Made by a program: the position numbers and the translations under genes
Assembly: GCF_003253995.1 (NCBI RefSeq)
Contig: NZ_QKZL01000002.1
Location: 1 to 64,000 of the forward strand
DNA from: Palleronia aestuarii
Lineage (GTDB): Bacteria > Pseudomonadota > Alphaproteobacteria > Rhodobacterales > Rhodobacteraceae
Length of the DNA: 64,000 bases
Reading direction: 5' to 3'
Notes under the pieces: generated by a model
What the model saw: only the letters and a program-made list of their open reading frames with translations
The model's database searches: none
Told to the model about the DNA's origin: nothing
Shown here: in pieces, positions 1 through 7,676 of the stretch
Position numbering within the stretch: the stretch's first letter is position 1
How the letters are laid out: each line of letters starts with the position of its first letter

Positions 1-287
1 AGCGTCGAGTAGTCCGGCACCGACCAGTCGAGCCCCATGAGCTTCAACAGGCTCGCCACGAAGCCCGTTGTCTGGCGAAGCGGCAGGCCGAACAGCACCT
101 TGATGGTCAGGCACGCTTGGATCGCCGCGTCCGAGAAGGTTTGCTGCCGCCCCTGCTTGCCCGAAGGCGCCGCGTGCCAAGCCATGCCCGGGTCGAACCA
201 GACCGTCAGAGACCCGCGCTCACGCAGCGACGCGTTGTAACTCGACCAGTTCAGGGTGCGGCAACGGGTGGGCGCAGGCTTGGACAT
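1..287 (-). CDS. IS5-family transposase, N-terminal part
   Basis: This frame starts at the ATG at 287 (MSKPAPTRCRTL) and is open to the window edge, giving 95 codons. It contains segments typical of the N-terminal domain of IS5/IS903-group DDE transposases: SLTVWFDPGMAWHAAP, AAIQACLTIKVLFGLPLRQT, and LKLMGLDWSVPDYSTL. The DDE catalytic core would lie further left, outside the window. It should cut and paste the surrounding IS. Whether the full gene is intact cannot be judged from here. Confidence 0.85.
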   Translation of the reverse strand, partial: MSKPAPTRCRTLNWSSYNASLRERGSLTVWFDPGMAWHAAPSGKQGRQQTFSDAAIQACLTIKVLFGLPLRQTTGFVASLLKLMGLDWSVPDYST

Positions 288-350
288 GCCGGACAGCTAT
301 GTCGCTGGACTCACGATGTGAATCCCACGCAGGCTTTCTGCAACAAGGCC
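1..350 (-). mobile_element. IS5-family insertion sequence, 5' part (cut by window edge)
   Basis: The right end carries the terminal motif GGCCTTGTTGCAGAAAG (read on the minus strand, ending near 350), typical of IS5/IS903-like ends. The transposase starts 63 bp inside it and runs off the left edge. The other inverted repeat lies outside the window, so the target duplication cannot be confirmed. The element sits inside a lower-GC gene fragment (352-651). Confidence 0.8.
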
Positions 351-351
351 C

Positions 352-651
352 CTTCAACGCACAAATGTACCGAAGCCCTGTTGCTGGTTCATTATAGGAG
401 ACTCGGCACCAGTTGGGTCGATCAGCAATCCATAAGCCATTTTGAAGAGCCATAGGTATAATCGTTAGGTGATGGTGCTCCAAATGATCGCCGTGAGTTG
501 CTAAAATATGGCGAGTTGTATCCATCGATAGGAGAATCTGACCGGTTTTTTGGCTGAGATGCCGCCTGGCCTGATTTATGACCTTGCCAACTACGACTTC
601 AGCAATCTGCCCCGATAGCAGCATCGCAACGGTTTCAAGATCAACTCGCAC
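352..651 (-). pseudogene. PBECR-like nuclease gene fragment, interrupted by the IS
   Basis: The minus-strand frame reads from a GTG at 651 (a stop lies at 684) and runs straight into the IS end near 350, where it loses its natural C-terminus. The stretch QILLSMDTTRHILATHGDH followed by ALQNGLWIADRPN and ATGLRYICALK resembles the phage Barnase-EndoU-ColicinE5/RelE-like (PBECR) nuclease domain found in mobile elements. The region is visibly richer in A+T than the rest of the window. The identification rests on motif recall alone, and the original start may also be lost. It is probably a dead toxin or phage-type gene. Confidence 0.45.
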
Positions 652-853
652 ATCATCAATATCCGCGAAAACAGATACCCTTCAATCGTGCATCGATGGC
701 AAAAGCTATGAGCCTCAGTCCCGCATCGCGGCGCCATCGAGGATAGGAACCGCGGTAAAATGGGATTAATCATCTTAGAGGAAACTTAAGCGTGTCCGAT
801 GAACAGCATGGCGAGGAGCAATCGTAGCGCCCCGCCTCCGCCAATTTCCCTAC

Positions 854-1420
854 CTAAGAGGAACGCCGCCGTGCGACCCAACCGGCCCCGGCCAAGGCTA
901 CCAGTAGGAGCGGCATCGCGCCAGGCAACGGTACCGGGGCCACGTCCGTCATCTCGGGCAGGCCATCTACCGACCAGGACAGCACGTCATACTTGATCGA
1001 ATCGAACAGGTCGCCATTACTGCCCTCTGGCAGTATTGTCGTCTGAATAAAGATCTCGCCCGTGCCATCGGCCTCCAAGTCGTAAGAGTAGGCGCTGTCG
1101 TCGTCCGGCATGATGTAAGCAAAGAGTGCGCCCGTCGAGAGATCGACTTCGTATTGCTCTCGAGCGCGGCTAAAGCCATTCTCTTCGAAGTACCCCGTAT
1201 CGCTATCTACCATGACCGGCAGAATTAAGTCCACAATTTCACCAACTACCGGACCAGTGTATTCGCTGTTCGGGTAGATCGACGGGTCCACGCCGCTGGT
1301 CGTGGCCCGATACCCCTCCGTGACCTCTGCCGTAATGTTGTAGGTCAGATTAATCGTCGCTGCGCTTGCAGTTCCGCCAAACGCCGCCGCTGCAACGGCA
1401 ATCATCGCAAAATTCCGCAT
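854..1420 (-). CDS. VPLPA-CTERM sorting-domain surface protein (copy 1)
   Basis: A 188-residue predicted exported protein. Residues 1-20 form a signal peptide with a hydrophobic alanine-rich core ending in ASA. The C-terminus is a VPLPG motif, a hydrophobic helix of about 16 residues and an arginine cluster (ARRR). This is the VPLPA-CTERM tripartite signal recognised by exosortases in Rhodobacterales. The middle is acidic, rich in Asp, Glu and Tyr, and has the segment INLTYNITAEVTEGYRA shared with its neighbour. It is expected to be processed at the C-terminus and linked to the envelope or exopolysaccharide. Role unknown. Confidence 0.85.
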   Translation of the reverse strand: MRNFAMIAVAAAAFGGTASAATINLTYNITAEVTEGYRATTSGVDPSIYPNSEYTGPVVGEIVDLILPVMVDSDTGYFEENGFSRAREQYEVDLSTGALFAYIMPDDDSAYSYDLEADGTGEIFIQTTILPEGSNGDLFDSIKYDVLSWSVDGLPEMTDVAPVPLPGAMPLLLVALAGAGWVARRRSS

Positions 1421-1510
1421 AACTTACTCCCGAGAATACGCCCGCAATCAGAACACGGATGAAGGAAAAAGCGCAGCGGGCCGCATACGCAATCTCCCAG
1501 TTCTGCTAGT

Positions 1511-2059
1511 TCAGGAAAGGCGTCGCCGTGCGACCCAACCGATGCCCGCGAGTCCGAGCGCAAGAAGCGGCATGGAAGCAGGCAAGGGGACGGGGGCCAC
1601 TTCCGCCATGTCCGGGAGGCCGTCAACCGACCAAGACAAGACGGTGTATCCGGTAAAGTCGGTTATAAAATCTCTTGGATTTGTTTGGAAAAACACGGAC
1701 CCAAAGCCGTCGGCGTTCAGGGTGTATTCCCTGAGATCCTCATAATCTTCTAGAATGTAAGCGCTCAGCGCACCCGTCATAAGGTCAACCGTGATGTATT
1801 CGCGGTCTCCCAAATCTGCGCGACTGTACCTGCCGGTTACATCGTCAACGCTGACATTTAACGGGAGATCGACGATCTCGCCGACAGGCAGACCTGGGTA
1901 AAAGCTGTTCGGGTACTCGGGGTCATCGGGATCACCGTAGGGGCTGTCCCGCTCGCCGAGCGTCACCTCCGCCGTGATGTTGTACGTCAGATCGACCATT
2001 GCGGCCTGCGCCGCCCCTGCGAGCATCACCGCACCCGCTGCCATCGTCAGTATACGCAT
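1511..2059 (-). CDS. VPLPA-CTERM sorting-domain surface protein (copy 2)
   Basis: A 182-residue paralogue of the gene 90 bp downstream, in the same orientation. It has a signal peptide (residues 1-19, MRILTMAAGAVMLAGAAQA), the shared VDLTYNITAEVTLGERD start of the mature part, and an identical architecture. Shared segments include PVGEIVDLPL, LMTGALSAYI and VLSWSVDGLPDM. It ends in VPLPASMPLLALGLAGIGWVARRRLS, a canonical VPLPA-CTERM signal. The conservation of the mature domain between copies indicates a local duplication. No exosortase gene is in the window. Confidence 0.88.
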   Translation of the reverse strand: MRILTMAAGAVMLAGAAQAAMVDLTYNITAEVTLGERDSPYGDPDDPEYPNSFYPGLPVGEIVDLPLNVSVDDVTGRYSRADLGDREYITVDLMTGALSAYILEDYEDLREYTLNADGFGSVFFQTNPRDFITDFTGYTVLSWSVDGLPDMAEVAPVPLPASMPLLALGLAGIGWVARRRLS

Positions 2060-2615
2060 ACCGTTCTCCTAGTTACCTAATGTGCCGACCGTGGCGAATG
2101 GTTAACGATTTGAAAAGAGGCGGCGCACACTCTCACGCTTCATTCACGGGTCCACCGTAGCACGGCCTTCCTTCCGTGTAGTGCGCCGACAGCACCAGGC
2201 CGCCCCGTTGGCTCTACGATGGCCCCTAGAGGCGCGGAGAGAGCGCGTATGTCGTCCTGCGGGGTGTGCAGACGGTAGGCGTCCACGGTCTGCCCGCAGG
2301 TGTCACACGTGGCGATCATGTCAGCCCTTCACCCTGTACCGTTTGCCAACGAATAATCGACCCAATTCTGTCCTGCTGACGCCCTGCGCCCTCGGTAGGG
2401 CGGTGCATGATCGACACCAGTCTTCACGTCAACGGGGCTATTTGGACCGGCATCTACGCGTCGGGAGTCGCGCTTGCCGTTCTGAGCACAATAGCTCGAT
2501 GGTGGAAGCGTCGATGAATGCGGAAGCCAAATGCATCAGGCGAAGGGCATCCGAGCGCGCGCTGCCCGATGGGCGGTGAGCTTCTGAAGCAGTTGGAGCC
2601 ATCGAAACGGAGCTT
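2060..2615. other. 556-bp stretch without a convincing gene
   Basis: It lies between the VPLPA genes and the small terminase gene. Two short frames are possible but unproven. One is on the minus strand at 2140-2319 (59 codons, starting MIATCDTCGQTVDAYRL, with one CxxC pair). The other is on the plus strand at 2407-2517 (36 codons), with one likely membrane helix followed by RWWKRR. No large-terminase or portal coding is seen here, although those would be expected next to a small terminase in a complete phage. Confidence 0.4.
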
Positions 2616-3095
2616 CTAACTCCTGACCACGTGATCATCGAGAGCGGCAAACGGATTTCGCCCCTTTGGCGCTTGGGCGCTTACCTTGGACCGGGCTGCA
2701 GGGGTCAGGCCGAACTCAGCAAGCAGCGACTGCGCATGCCGCATTGCCTCATTCCGCATCCCGACTTCCGGCCGCGCCCGGTACATCACATCACCCGCGA
2801 TGTTCGTGGTCTGATACGTTCTGCCAGCATCCTCGATGATTGCCGTCATCAGTTCGATTTCCTCCAATCGGCTGGCAAGCATCGCGAGCACATGAACGTC
2901 ATCGGTGGACGCAATCCCCATGCCTTCGAGGATGGCGGATGTTGTCGCGAAGATCTCGGCTGCTCTGTCGGATAGCCATTCCGGTGGAACGGTAACACCC
3001 GGATTCGGCGACGGAGCGTCCGCGTTCGAGCGTCGCGGTTCGAGGGTTCCGGTCAGCACCTTTAGATGATCAGGCTTTCGCTTTCGTCCTGGCAT
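2616..3095 (-). CDS. Phage terminase small subunit, P27 family
   Basis: A 159-residue DNA-packaging protein that would select the genome for the large terminase. The chosen start is the ATG at 3095 (MPGRKRKPDHLKVLTGTLEP), preceded by AGAGGTG at good spacing; an upstream in-frame start at 3134 lacks this. The basic N-terminus GRKRKPDHLKVLTGT and the segment PPEWLSDRAAEIFATTS are hallmarks of P27-type small terminases. It is the last gene of the element operon, 116 bp after the capsid gene. No large subunit follows, which suggests either reliance on a helper phage or decay. Confidence 0.88.
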   Translation of the reverse strand: MPGRKRKPDHLKVLTGTLEPRRSNADAPSPNPGVTVPPEWLSDRAAEIFATTSAILEGMGIASTDDVHVLAMLASRLEEIELMTAIIEDAGRTYQTTNIAGDVMYRARPEVGMRNEAMRHAQSLLAEFGLTPAARSKVSAQAPKGRNPFAALDDHVVRS

Positions 3096-3211
3096 GTCAC
3101 ACCTCTTGCGAGCGGTTCGCAAAACTGCCTTCATTCTGCCCGCGTATGAAATCAGCGGGCCGCTGGTCCTCTAAAACTGTCGCCTCAGAGTTTCCGGCGG
3201 CCCCCCGGTGA

Positions 3212-4390
3212 TCACGCGGCAATCCCGAACTCACCGTAAGTCAACGCAAGCGGTTGCTTCACCGCCAGGGCGATCCGTTCCTCCGCAAGAACGGTGACCA
3301 AGTTGCGGGTGAAGTCGTCGTTCACGTAACCAACTTCGACGCGCGGCTGCCATCTGTCATAGAGCGTGGCGGCGCTCGCGAACGATCCGACGAGGAACGT
3401 ATCGACGGCCATTGCCTGAGTTGCGACGACCGGCAAACCGAACAGCATTGGCGTCACCTCGGTTTGCGGATTGCCCAGGATGTACTTACCATCGGCATCC
3501 TTGAGGAGCCGCATCCGCATCCAGTCGCTCGGGTGCATCACGATCCCATCCGGGATGAAGTCAGTCAGCGCCGTTTGGAGCATGGCCGATCCGATAGTGT
3601 CGAGCGGGCTGGCGCTTGCTCCGATTGCAAGAGGATCGGCGAAGGCCGTCGCGCTCGGGATCAGGCCCAACAGGTTCGCCGCCGAACCGTCGCCCAGGAG
3701 AATTTGAGTTTCCTCCGATAGGGAAAGGCCATAGCGCAACTCCACGTCGATCAGATCGCGGAGCTGTGGCGCATCCTCGAGAATTTGCCGGGACGCCTTG
3801 ATCCAATGCGCGATGACTTCGGCCGAGGTGGTCTTCAGCTCCAGCGTCATATCGCTTTCAGGCTTCAACGCACCTTCCATCACCGTCGCAGCGGAACCCG
3901 GTCGTGTGAGTTGATTGACGTACTCGACGCTGCCGCTGGAGATGCTGATCACTCCCAGAAGGTCGCGGATCGTCAGGCGGCGTTTCGGCAGCATGGAGAT
4001 TGCGTCGCGCTGCAGAACATTGAGCGTCCCCGCCGAGGCGGGATCGGACGTGATCGCCTTGACGTTCAGTTGCACCTTTCCGCTGTTCGTGTTTGCCAAG
4101 TCGCGAAGATCGCCCTCGCGGGATTTGGTGAACTCCTGGCCCCAGGTCATTGGTTCAGGCGTGCCGCCAAAGAACCCCTTTGGTCTGGACGTCTTCGTCT
4201 CGATGGTGTCGAGCCGCGCGTCGATCCCCGCGATTTCGTCAGACGCCTTCTGCAAACGTTCCTTGGTGGCATCGGCCATGTCGCCGATCTTGCGCGCCAG
4301 GATGTCGAAGGGATCGCCCGCGTCTTTCTTGCGCAGGTGATCGCCCGCGGCCTTCAGTGCGGCCAGGCCGCGCTTATCGTGATAGGTCAT
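3212..4390 (-). CDS. Phage major capsid protein, HK97 family
   Basis: A 392-residue HK97-fold capsid subunit. The N-terminal 75 residues are charged and helical, ending at DTIETKTSRPKG; this matches the delta (scaffold) domain normally cut by the prohead protease. The HK97 core follows, with RDLLGVISISSGSVEYVNQ, WIKASRQILEDAPQLRDLI and GDGSAANLLGL. The C-terminus has the FTRNLVTVLAEERIALAV strand found in most members. The start overlaps the protease stop by 4 bp (ATGA), as expected for a translationally coupled head module. Confidence 0.93.
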   Translation of the reverse strand: MTYHDKRGLAALKAAGDHLRKKDAGDPFDILARKIGDMADATKERLQKASDEIAGIDARLDTIETKTSRPKGFFGGTPEPMTWGQEFTKSREGDLRDLANTNSGKVQLNVKAITSDPASAGTLNVLQRDAISMLPKRRLTIRDLLGVISISSGSVEYVNQLTRPGSAATVMEGALKPESDMTLELKTTSAEVIAHWIKASRQILEDAPQLRDLIDVELRYGLSLSEETQILLGDGSAANLLGLIPSATAFADPLAIGASASPLDTIGSAMLQTALTDFIPDGIVMHPSDWMRMRLLKDADGKYILGNPQTEVTPMLFGLPVVATQAMAVDTFLVGSFASAATLYDRWQPRVEVGYVNDDFTRNLVTVLAEERIALAVKQPLALTYGEFGIAA

Positions 4391-5058
4391 AACTGCCTCA
4401 TTGATTGAATGGCGCGGTCAATTGCTTGCGCCACGTGTTGAGCCTTCTCGTGGGTTTCGTCGCCCGACAGAGCGTGCCAGCCCCCGGCTGCGAAGCGGGC
4501 CGCAGCCTTCTTCGACAGTCCGCATTCTCGCAACATGTCGATTGCCTCGGCCTTGGAGCCGAGAGCCTTCACGCCGCTGATCCTTGCCAGTGGATTGGCC
4601 GGGACCGTCACGACGCTGATCTCCAGAACCTCGACTTCCTTCAGGTGGAAGACGCCTTGCCCGACGTACTCGCGCCCACCCTCGGGAACGGTGAAGCCGA
4701 TGGACAGGCCCCCGGCATCACCGGCTTTGACGTGCTCGTAGGCTTCGCGCCCGCCGTCCGTGGAGAGGTTTAGAACGCCTTCGACGTGAAGGCCCTTGCT
4801 GTCCTCCTGCATGGCCGTCCAGCGACCTATGGGGCGCTCCTGCATGTGTGCCCAAAGCATCACCGGCATGTCGCCATCTGGCGCAGTCTTAAGGCTCAGG
4901 GACTTCGTGAAGGCCCCAGGCAGCACGACATCTGAGTGCCGGTCGGGAACCCCGCCGAAAGTGGAGGCGTAGCCTTCGATCCGCCCTTGCGAGGACGCCT
5001 TCACTTCGAGCGAAGATGCCGGGGCGGTGATAAGATGATTGAGGTATTTGGAGGTCAT
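4387..5058 (-). CDS. HK97-family prohead protease
   Basis: A 223-residue serine protease of the U35 type that matures capsid proheads. Key segments are GRIEGYASTFGGVPDRHSDV at about 26-45, MLWAHMQERPIGRW (catalytic His) at about 67-80, and GGLSIGFTVPEGG (catalytic Ser). Next is VEVLEISVVTVPANPLARI, the conserved final strand. A tail of about 50 residues (REC...RFAAGGW) extends past the core. The gene overlaps the capsid gene by 4 bp. The start context is weak, but no better in-frame start is seen downstream. Confidence 0.92.
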   Translation of the reverse strand: MTSKYLNHLITAPASSLEVKASSQGRIEGYASTFGGVPDRHSDVVLPGAFTKSLSLKTAPDGDMPVMLWAHMQERPIGRWTAMQEDSKGLHVEGVLNLSTDGGREAYEHVKAGDAGGLSIGFTVPEGGREYVGQGVFHLKEVEVLEISVVTVPANPLARISGVKALGSKAEAIDMLRECGLSKKAAARFAAGGWHALSGDETHEKAQHVAQAIDRAIQSMRQL

Positions 5059-5187
5059 TGCTTCGATCCGCTGAATACGAAAACAGGAAGCCCGAGGGCC
5101 GCTGATCTGTCCGTTCGCTTCGTGCCCGGTATGGTCGCCGGTGCGGTCGAAGGTGAATCGGCGGGCCAGCCGCTCAATTCCCCAGTA

Positions 5188-5205
5188 GGGGTATCATTAT
5201 ACCCC
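5188..5205 (-). promoter_or_regulatory. Palindrome containing a TATAAT box, upstream of the head genes
   Basis: The perfect inverted repeat GGGGTAT-CATT-ATACCCC lies 130 bp upstream of the protease start. Read on the minus strand it contains TATAAT, a consensus -10 box. TTGACT is also present just upstream, but only 9 bp away, so no well-spaced -35 is seen. A repressor or activator operator overlapping a head-gene promoter is a reasonable guess. Confidence 0.4.
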
Positions 5206-5212
5206 ATTGAAG

Positions 5213-5455
5213 TCAATGACATTTGGCTGCCCGCTTCTTGTCGAGATGGGCGAACGCACCGCCTTCGATGTTGTCGGCCGTCCGTCGAAACAGCTCGGCG
5301 GTCTGCTCGGGGCCAATATCAAAGTACGCCTGGGCTGCGCTGTAGGTCAGCAGGCGATCGAGGATCATCGGGACGCTCGCGCCGCTTTCCTGCATCATGG
5401 TCGCGGCTCTGGCGACGATCGTGTCGCAGAGAGATTTGGCTTCGTGGTCAGTCAT
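5213..5455 (-). CDS. Small hypothetical protein of the element
   Basis: An 80-residue soluble protein of unknown family, beginning MTDHEAKSLCDTIVARAATM. It is predicted mostly helical, with no signal peptide or membrane segment. It sits between the helicase gene (173 bp upstream, separated by a GC-rich inverted repeat) and the palindrome at 5188-5205. Its place between replication and head genes would suit a small regulator or replication accessory protein, but nothing in the sequence shows this. Confidence 0.6.
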   Translation of the reverse strand: MTDHEAKSLCDTIVARAATMMQESGASVPMILDRLLTYSAAQAYFDIGPEQTAELFRRTADNIEGGAFAHLDKKRAAKCH

Positions 5456-5494
5456 CGGTTCGGTCCTTCAAGCTCAGTTTCTCGCTGTTCATTT

Positions 5495-5627
5495 GCGCTA
5501 CCCTCGTGCGGCCACAGGTGATGCGCGCCACCCCCACCCCCCCGTAGGGGGTGGGGGTGGTGGCGCACCTGTTTTGAGGTGGTTCGCGCTACCCTACGCT
5601 ACCCATGTTTCGGGGGTGGTGGCGCAG
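5495..5627. repeat. Long hairpin plus short repeats between helicase and head module
   Basis: The core is a near-perfect inverted repeat at 5515-5571 (arms CAGGTG..CGCGCCACCCCC and GGGGGTGGTGGCGCACCTG around GTA). GCGCTACCCT occurs at 5495-5504 and 5586-5595, with a variant ACGCTACCCA at 5596-5605. GGTGGCGCA recurs at 5559 and 5618. The position next to the RepA-like helicase gene fits an origin of replication; a transcription-controlling hairpin is the alternative. Confidence 0.5.
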
Positions 5628-5628
5628 G

Positions 5629-6897
5629 TCATTCCGTTGCCCATTCGTCCACCTCCAAGCCCTTCCGGGTGCGTCTCTGCGGGCCAGGAACTTCGACCCG
5701 CTTCAGCGCTCCACTTGCCTCCCAGGTTGCCAGAACCTTGCTGATGCGCTTGCAGTCGGCGGTCACGTTCCAGCCGAGGACATCGGCCACGATGACACCC
5801 GCCCAATCGTCTTTCGTCTGCCAGTCAGCACCGGGCGCATTGCCTTCGTCGTGCCTCTTCTGGACCGCATGTTGCACCGCTAGAAGGTCGGCAGTCGTCA
5901 CCCCGTCGAAGGTGTCGGGCCAGTTCCAGGCTTCAGCCACGCCCACGCTGTCACCGTTTCCCAGCTCAACGGATGCCATGCGTCGCCAAACCCGTTTGCC
6001 AGCGGGCGCGAGGTTTGACTTGTCGCGTGTGACTGCGAAGTAGGTCGCAGGGTCGTCCTTGACGCCTGCTTCCGCCTTCATCTCGTCCGTCATCTTGTTA
6101 AGCACCCGACCCGAACGAGCGGCGGCAAGGAGGGCCGTGGCACCCCTGCCGCTTTCGGTCGTCAGCTCTTCGCCGTTCGCCTTGCGGGTGTGGTGAACCA
6201 GCTCAATGGCGCAGTTACAGCGATCGGCAAGCCGCGCCCATTCCTTCGCAACCTTGTCGATCGCGCCGTTGTCGTTCTCGCTGACCTGATGCGAGGACAC
6301 GAACGGATCGATGATCAGCACGTCAATCTCTCGCGCTTCGATCTCCCGCCGCAGGTCGTCGAGGACTGGAGCGAGGATTTGAACGCCCTCCCGCGTCTGG
6401 ATCGCGGTACAAAGCTCGCGCTCCCGTCCGGTGTCGAGAAAAAGTCGCCCTTTGATATCCTCGGGTGCCACCTGGTGATGAAGCACCGCAGCGATGACGC
6501 GTCGTTCCAACTCGTCGCGTGGGTCTTCGAGGTTAAAAATCCAAACCTTCAGCCCTTGCGCAGTCCAGTCTCCCAAGAGGTCGCGCCCTGAGGCCATCGC
6601 CAGCGCCTCGCAGATCGTCATGGACGACTTGCCGACGCCACCGGGGGCCACAGTCACGCTGACCTGTCGGCGCAACAGGTGGCGCCCATAAAGCCACGGG
6701 CGGGGCGGGATGGTCGAAGGTTCGCGCCACATGAAAGGCGTGGGAAGCTGTTCTTGACGCTTCTCCGGCTCGCTGCCTTCGTCCCGGCATACTTCCACAG
6801 GTGGCATCGGTGGGCCATCGTCGCAGGGCACGAGATTCCGTCCCCAGAAGTCGTCGCACTCCTTCATGCGGCGATCGATCTCGGTAAAGGCGTTCAT
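5629..6897 (-). CDS. RepA-like hexameric helicase / AAA_25 ATPase
   Basis: A 422-residue RecA-fold ATPase of the RepA/AAA_25 type found in plasmid and satellite replication modules. The Walker A motif is in VAPGGVGKSSM (about residue 87-97), followed by WIFNLEDPRDELERR. Walker B is IDVLIIDPFVSSHQV, followed by CAIELVHHTRKANG and a sensor-like GRGATALLAAARSGRVL. The last 100 residues resemble a winged helix for DNA binding. It probably unwinds the element's own origin. Its start overlaps the upstream gene by 4 bp. Confidence 0.85.
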   Translation of the reverse strand: MNAFTEIDRRMKECDDFWGRNLVPCDDGPPMPPVEVCRDEGSEPEKRQEQLPTPFMWREPSTIPPRPWLYGRHLLRRQVSVTVAPGGVGKSSMTICEALAMASGRDLLGDWTAQGLKVWIFNLEDPRDELERRVIAAVLHHQVAPEDIKGRLFLDTGRERELCTAIQTREGVQILAPVLDDLRREIEAREIDVLIIDPFVSSHQVSENDNGAIDKVAKEWARLADRCNCAIELVHHTRKANGEELTTESGRGATALLAAARSGRVLNKMTDEMKAEAGVKDDPATYFAVTRDKSNLAPAGKRVWRRMASVELGNGDSVGVAEAWNWPDTFDGVTTADLLAVQHAVQKRHDEGNAPGADWQTKDDWAGVIVADVLGWNVTADCKRISKVLATWEASGALKRVEVPGPQRRTRKGLEVDEWATE

Positions 6898-7286
6898 GCC
6901 GCATCCCTCCCGCGCGTCGCGTCGAGAAAATCGGCTTGCTCCTTCGGCGAAAGGCGATTGAACGTAACCCAGGCGTAGGCCCGTAGCTCGTCATCGGTTG
7001 CCATGTTGGCCCAAAGCGCCGCCTCGTCGTGATCGTCAGTAAAGGCCACTCCGGGCGTTCCTGCGCCGCCTAGAACAGTATTCGTCACCTGCCGTATCTG
7101 CTCAGGATCAAGGGCGGTCAGCGCTGCCCAGGCAAGGCCCAGGCGACCGCGATCGGAAAGACGCGCGAGGATCAACGCCGCGAAACGCTGCCATCCGTCG
7201 AAGTCGCCCAGCGTCAGGCTGTAGCCGATCATCCGCGCCACACTTTTGTGCGCGGGGTTCATCAGTTTTGAGAGGGTCGAAGTCAT
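6894..7286 (-). CDS. Hypothetical protein upstream of the helicase
   Basis: A 130-residue soluble, helical protein with no family recognised. It begins MTSTLSKLMNPAHKSVARMI and ends RLSPKEQADFLDATRGRDAA. It overlaps both neighbours by 4 bp, so it is translated as part of the helicase operon. A helicase loader or other replication accessory role would fit this position, but that rests on context only. Confidence 0.65.
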   Translation of the reverse strand: MTSTLSKLMNPAHKSVARMIGYSLTLGDFDGWQRFAALILARLSDRGRLGLAWAALTALDPEQIRQVTNTVLGGAGTPGVAFTDDHDEAALWANMATDDELRAYAWVTFNRLSPKEQADFLDATRGRDAA

Positions 7287-7471
7287 TCGCCCGCCCTCCC
7301 AGCATGGACGGCCTTATGGTGCTTGCGGCAGAGCCACCGGACGGCCAGCGGCTTGCTGTAATCATCGTGGTGCCCGTCCGTATGGGGATGGCCGCACATC
7401 TCGCAGGGCTGACGCTCTACCAATCCACGCCGCAGCCCCGAACGAAGCGAAGCGTGCGCCCAGGTCTTCAA
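7283..7471 (-). CDS. HNH-like zinc-binding protein, start uncertain
   Basis: The visible protein has a zinc-knuckle pattern: CEMCG, then HHDDYSKPLAVRWLCRKHHKAVH. This is common in small phage and satellite proteins and related to HNH treble clefs, though the full nuclease motif is not evident. The start at 7471 is TTG. The same frame stays open to a stop near 7631 and upstream encodes plausible family sequence (FPRQAAWRDRNPLKTWAHAS), but has no ATG or GTG. The true start may be a CTG near 7552, or the gene may have lost its 5' end. Confidence 0.6.
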   Translation of the reverse strand: MKTWAHASLRSGLRRGLVERQPCEMCGHPHTDGHHDDYSKPLAVRWLCRKHHKAVHAGRAGE

Positions 7472-7676
7472 GGGATTCCGGTCGCGCCATGCGGCTTGGC
7501 GAGGAAATGCTTTCCCGACATGGCGTGAGGTGATATCTTTTGCGGGCAGCTCGCCAGCTTTGCTATTCGCCCCGGTCGCGGTTGCCGCCGCACCGGGGTT
7601 TTGCTTTGCCGAATCGGGCCCTGCTACGATCCTTTACGATCCTGCGACCCTAAGATACTGTTATTGAATGGAACCC

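Noticed and set aside
5190-5220. A complete sigma-70 promoter at the palindrome before the protease gene
   Set aside because: TATAAT is present, but TTGACT lies only 9 bp from it, too close for a normal -35. Only the palindrome is reported.
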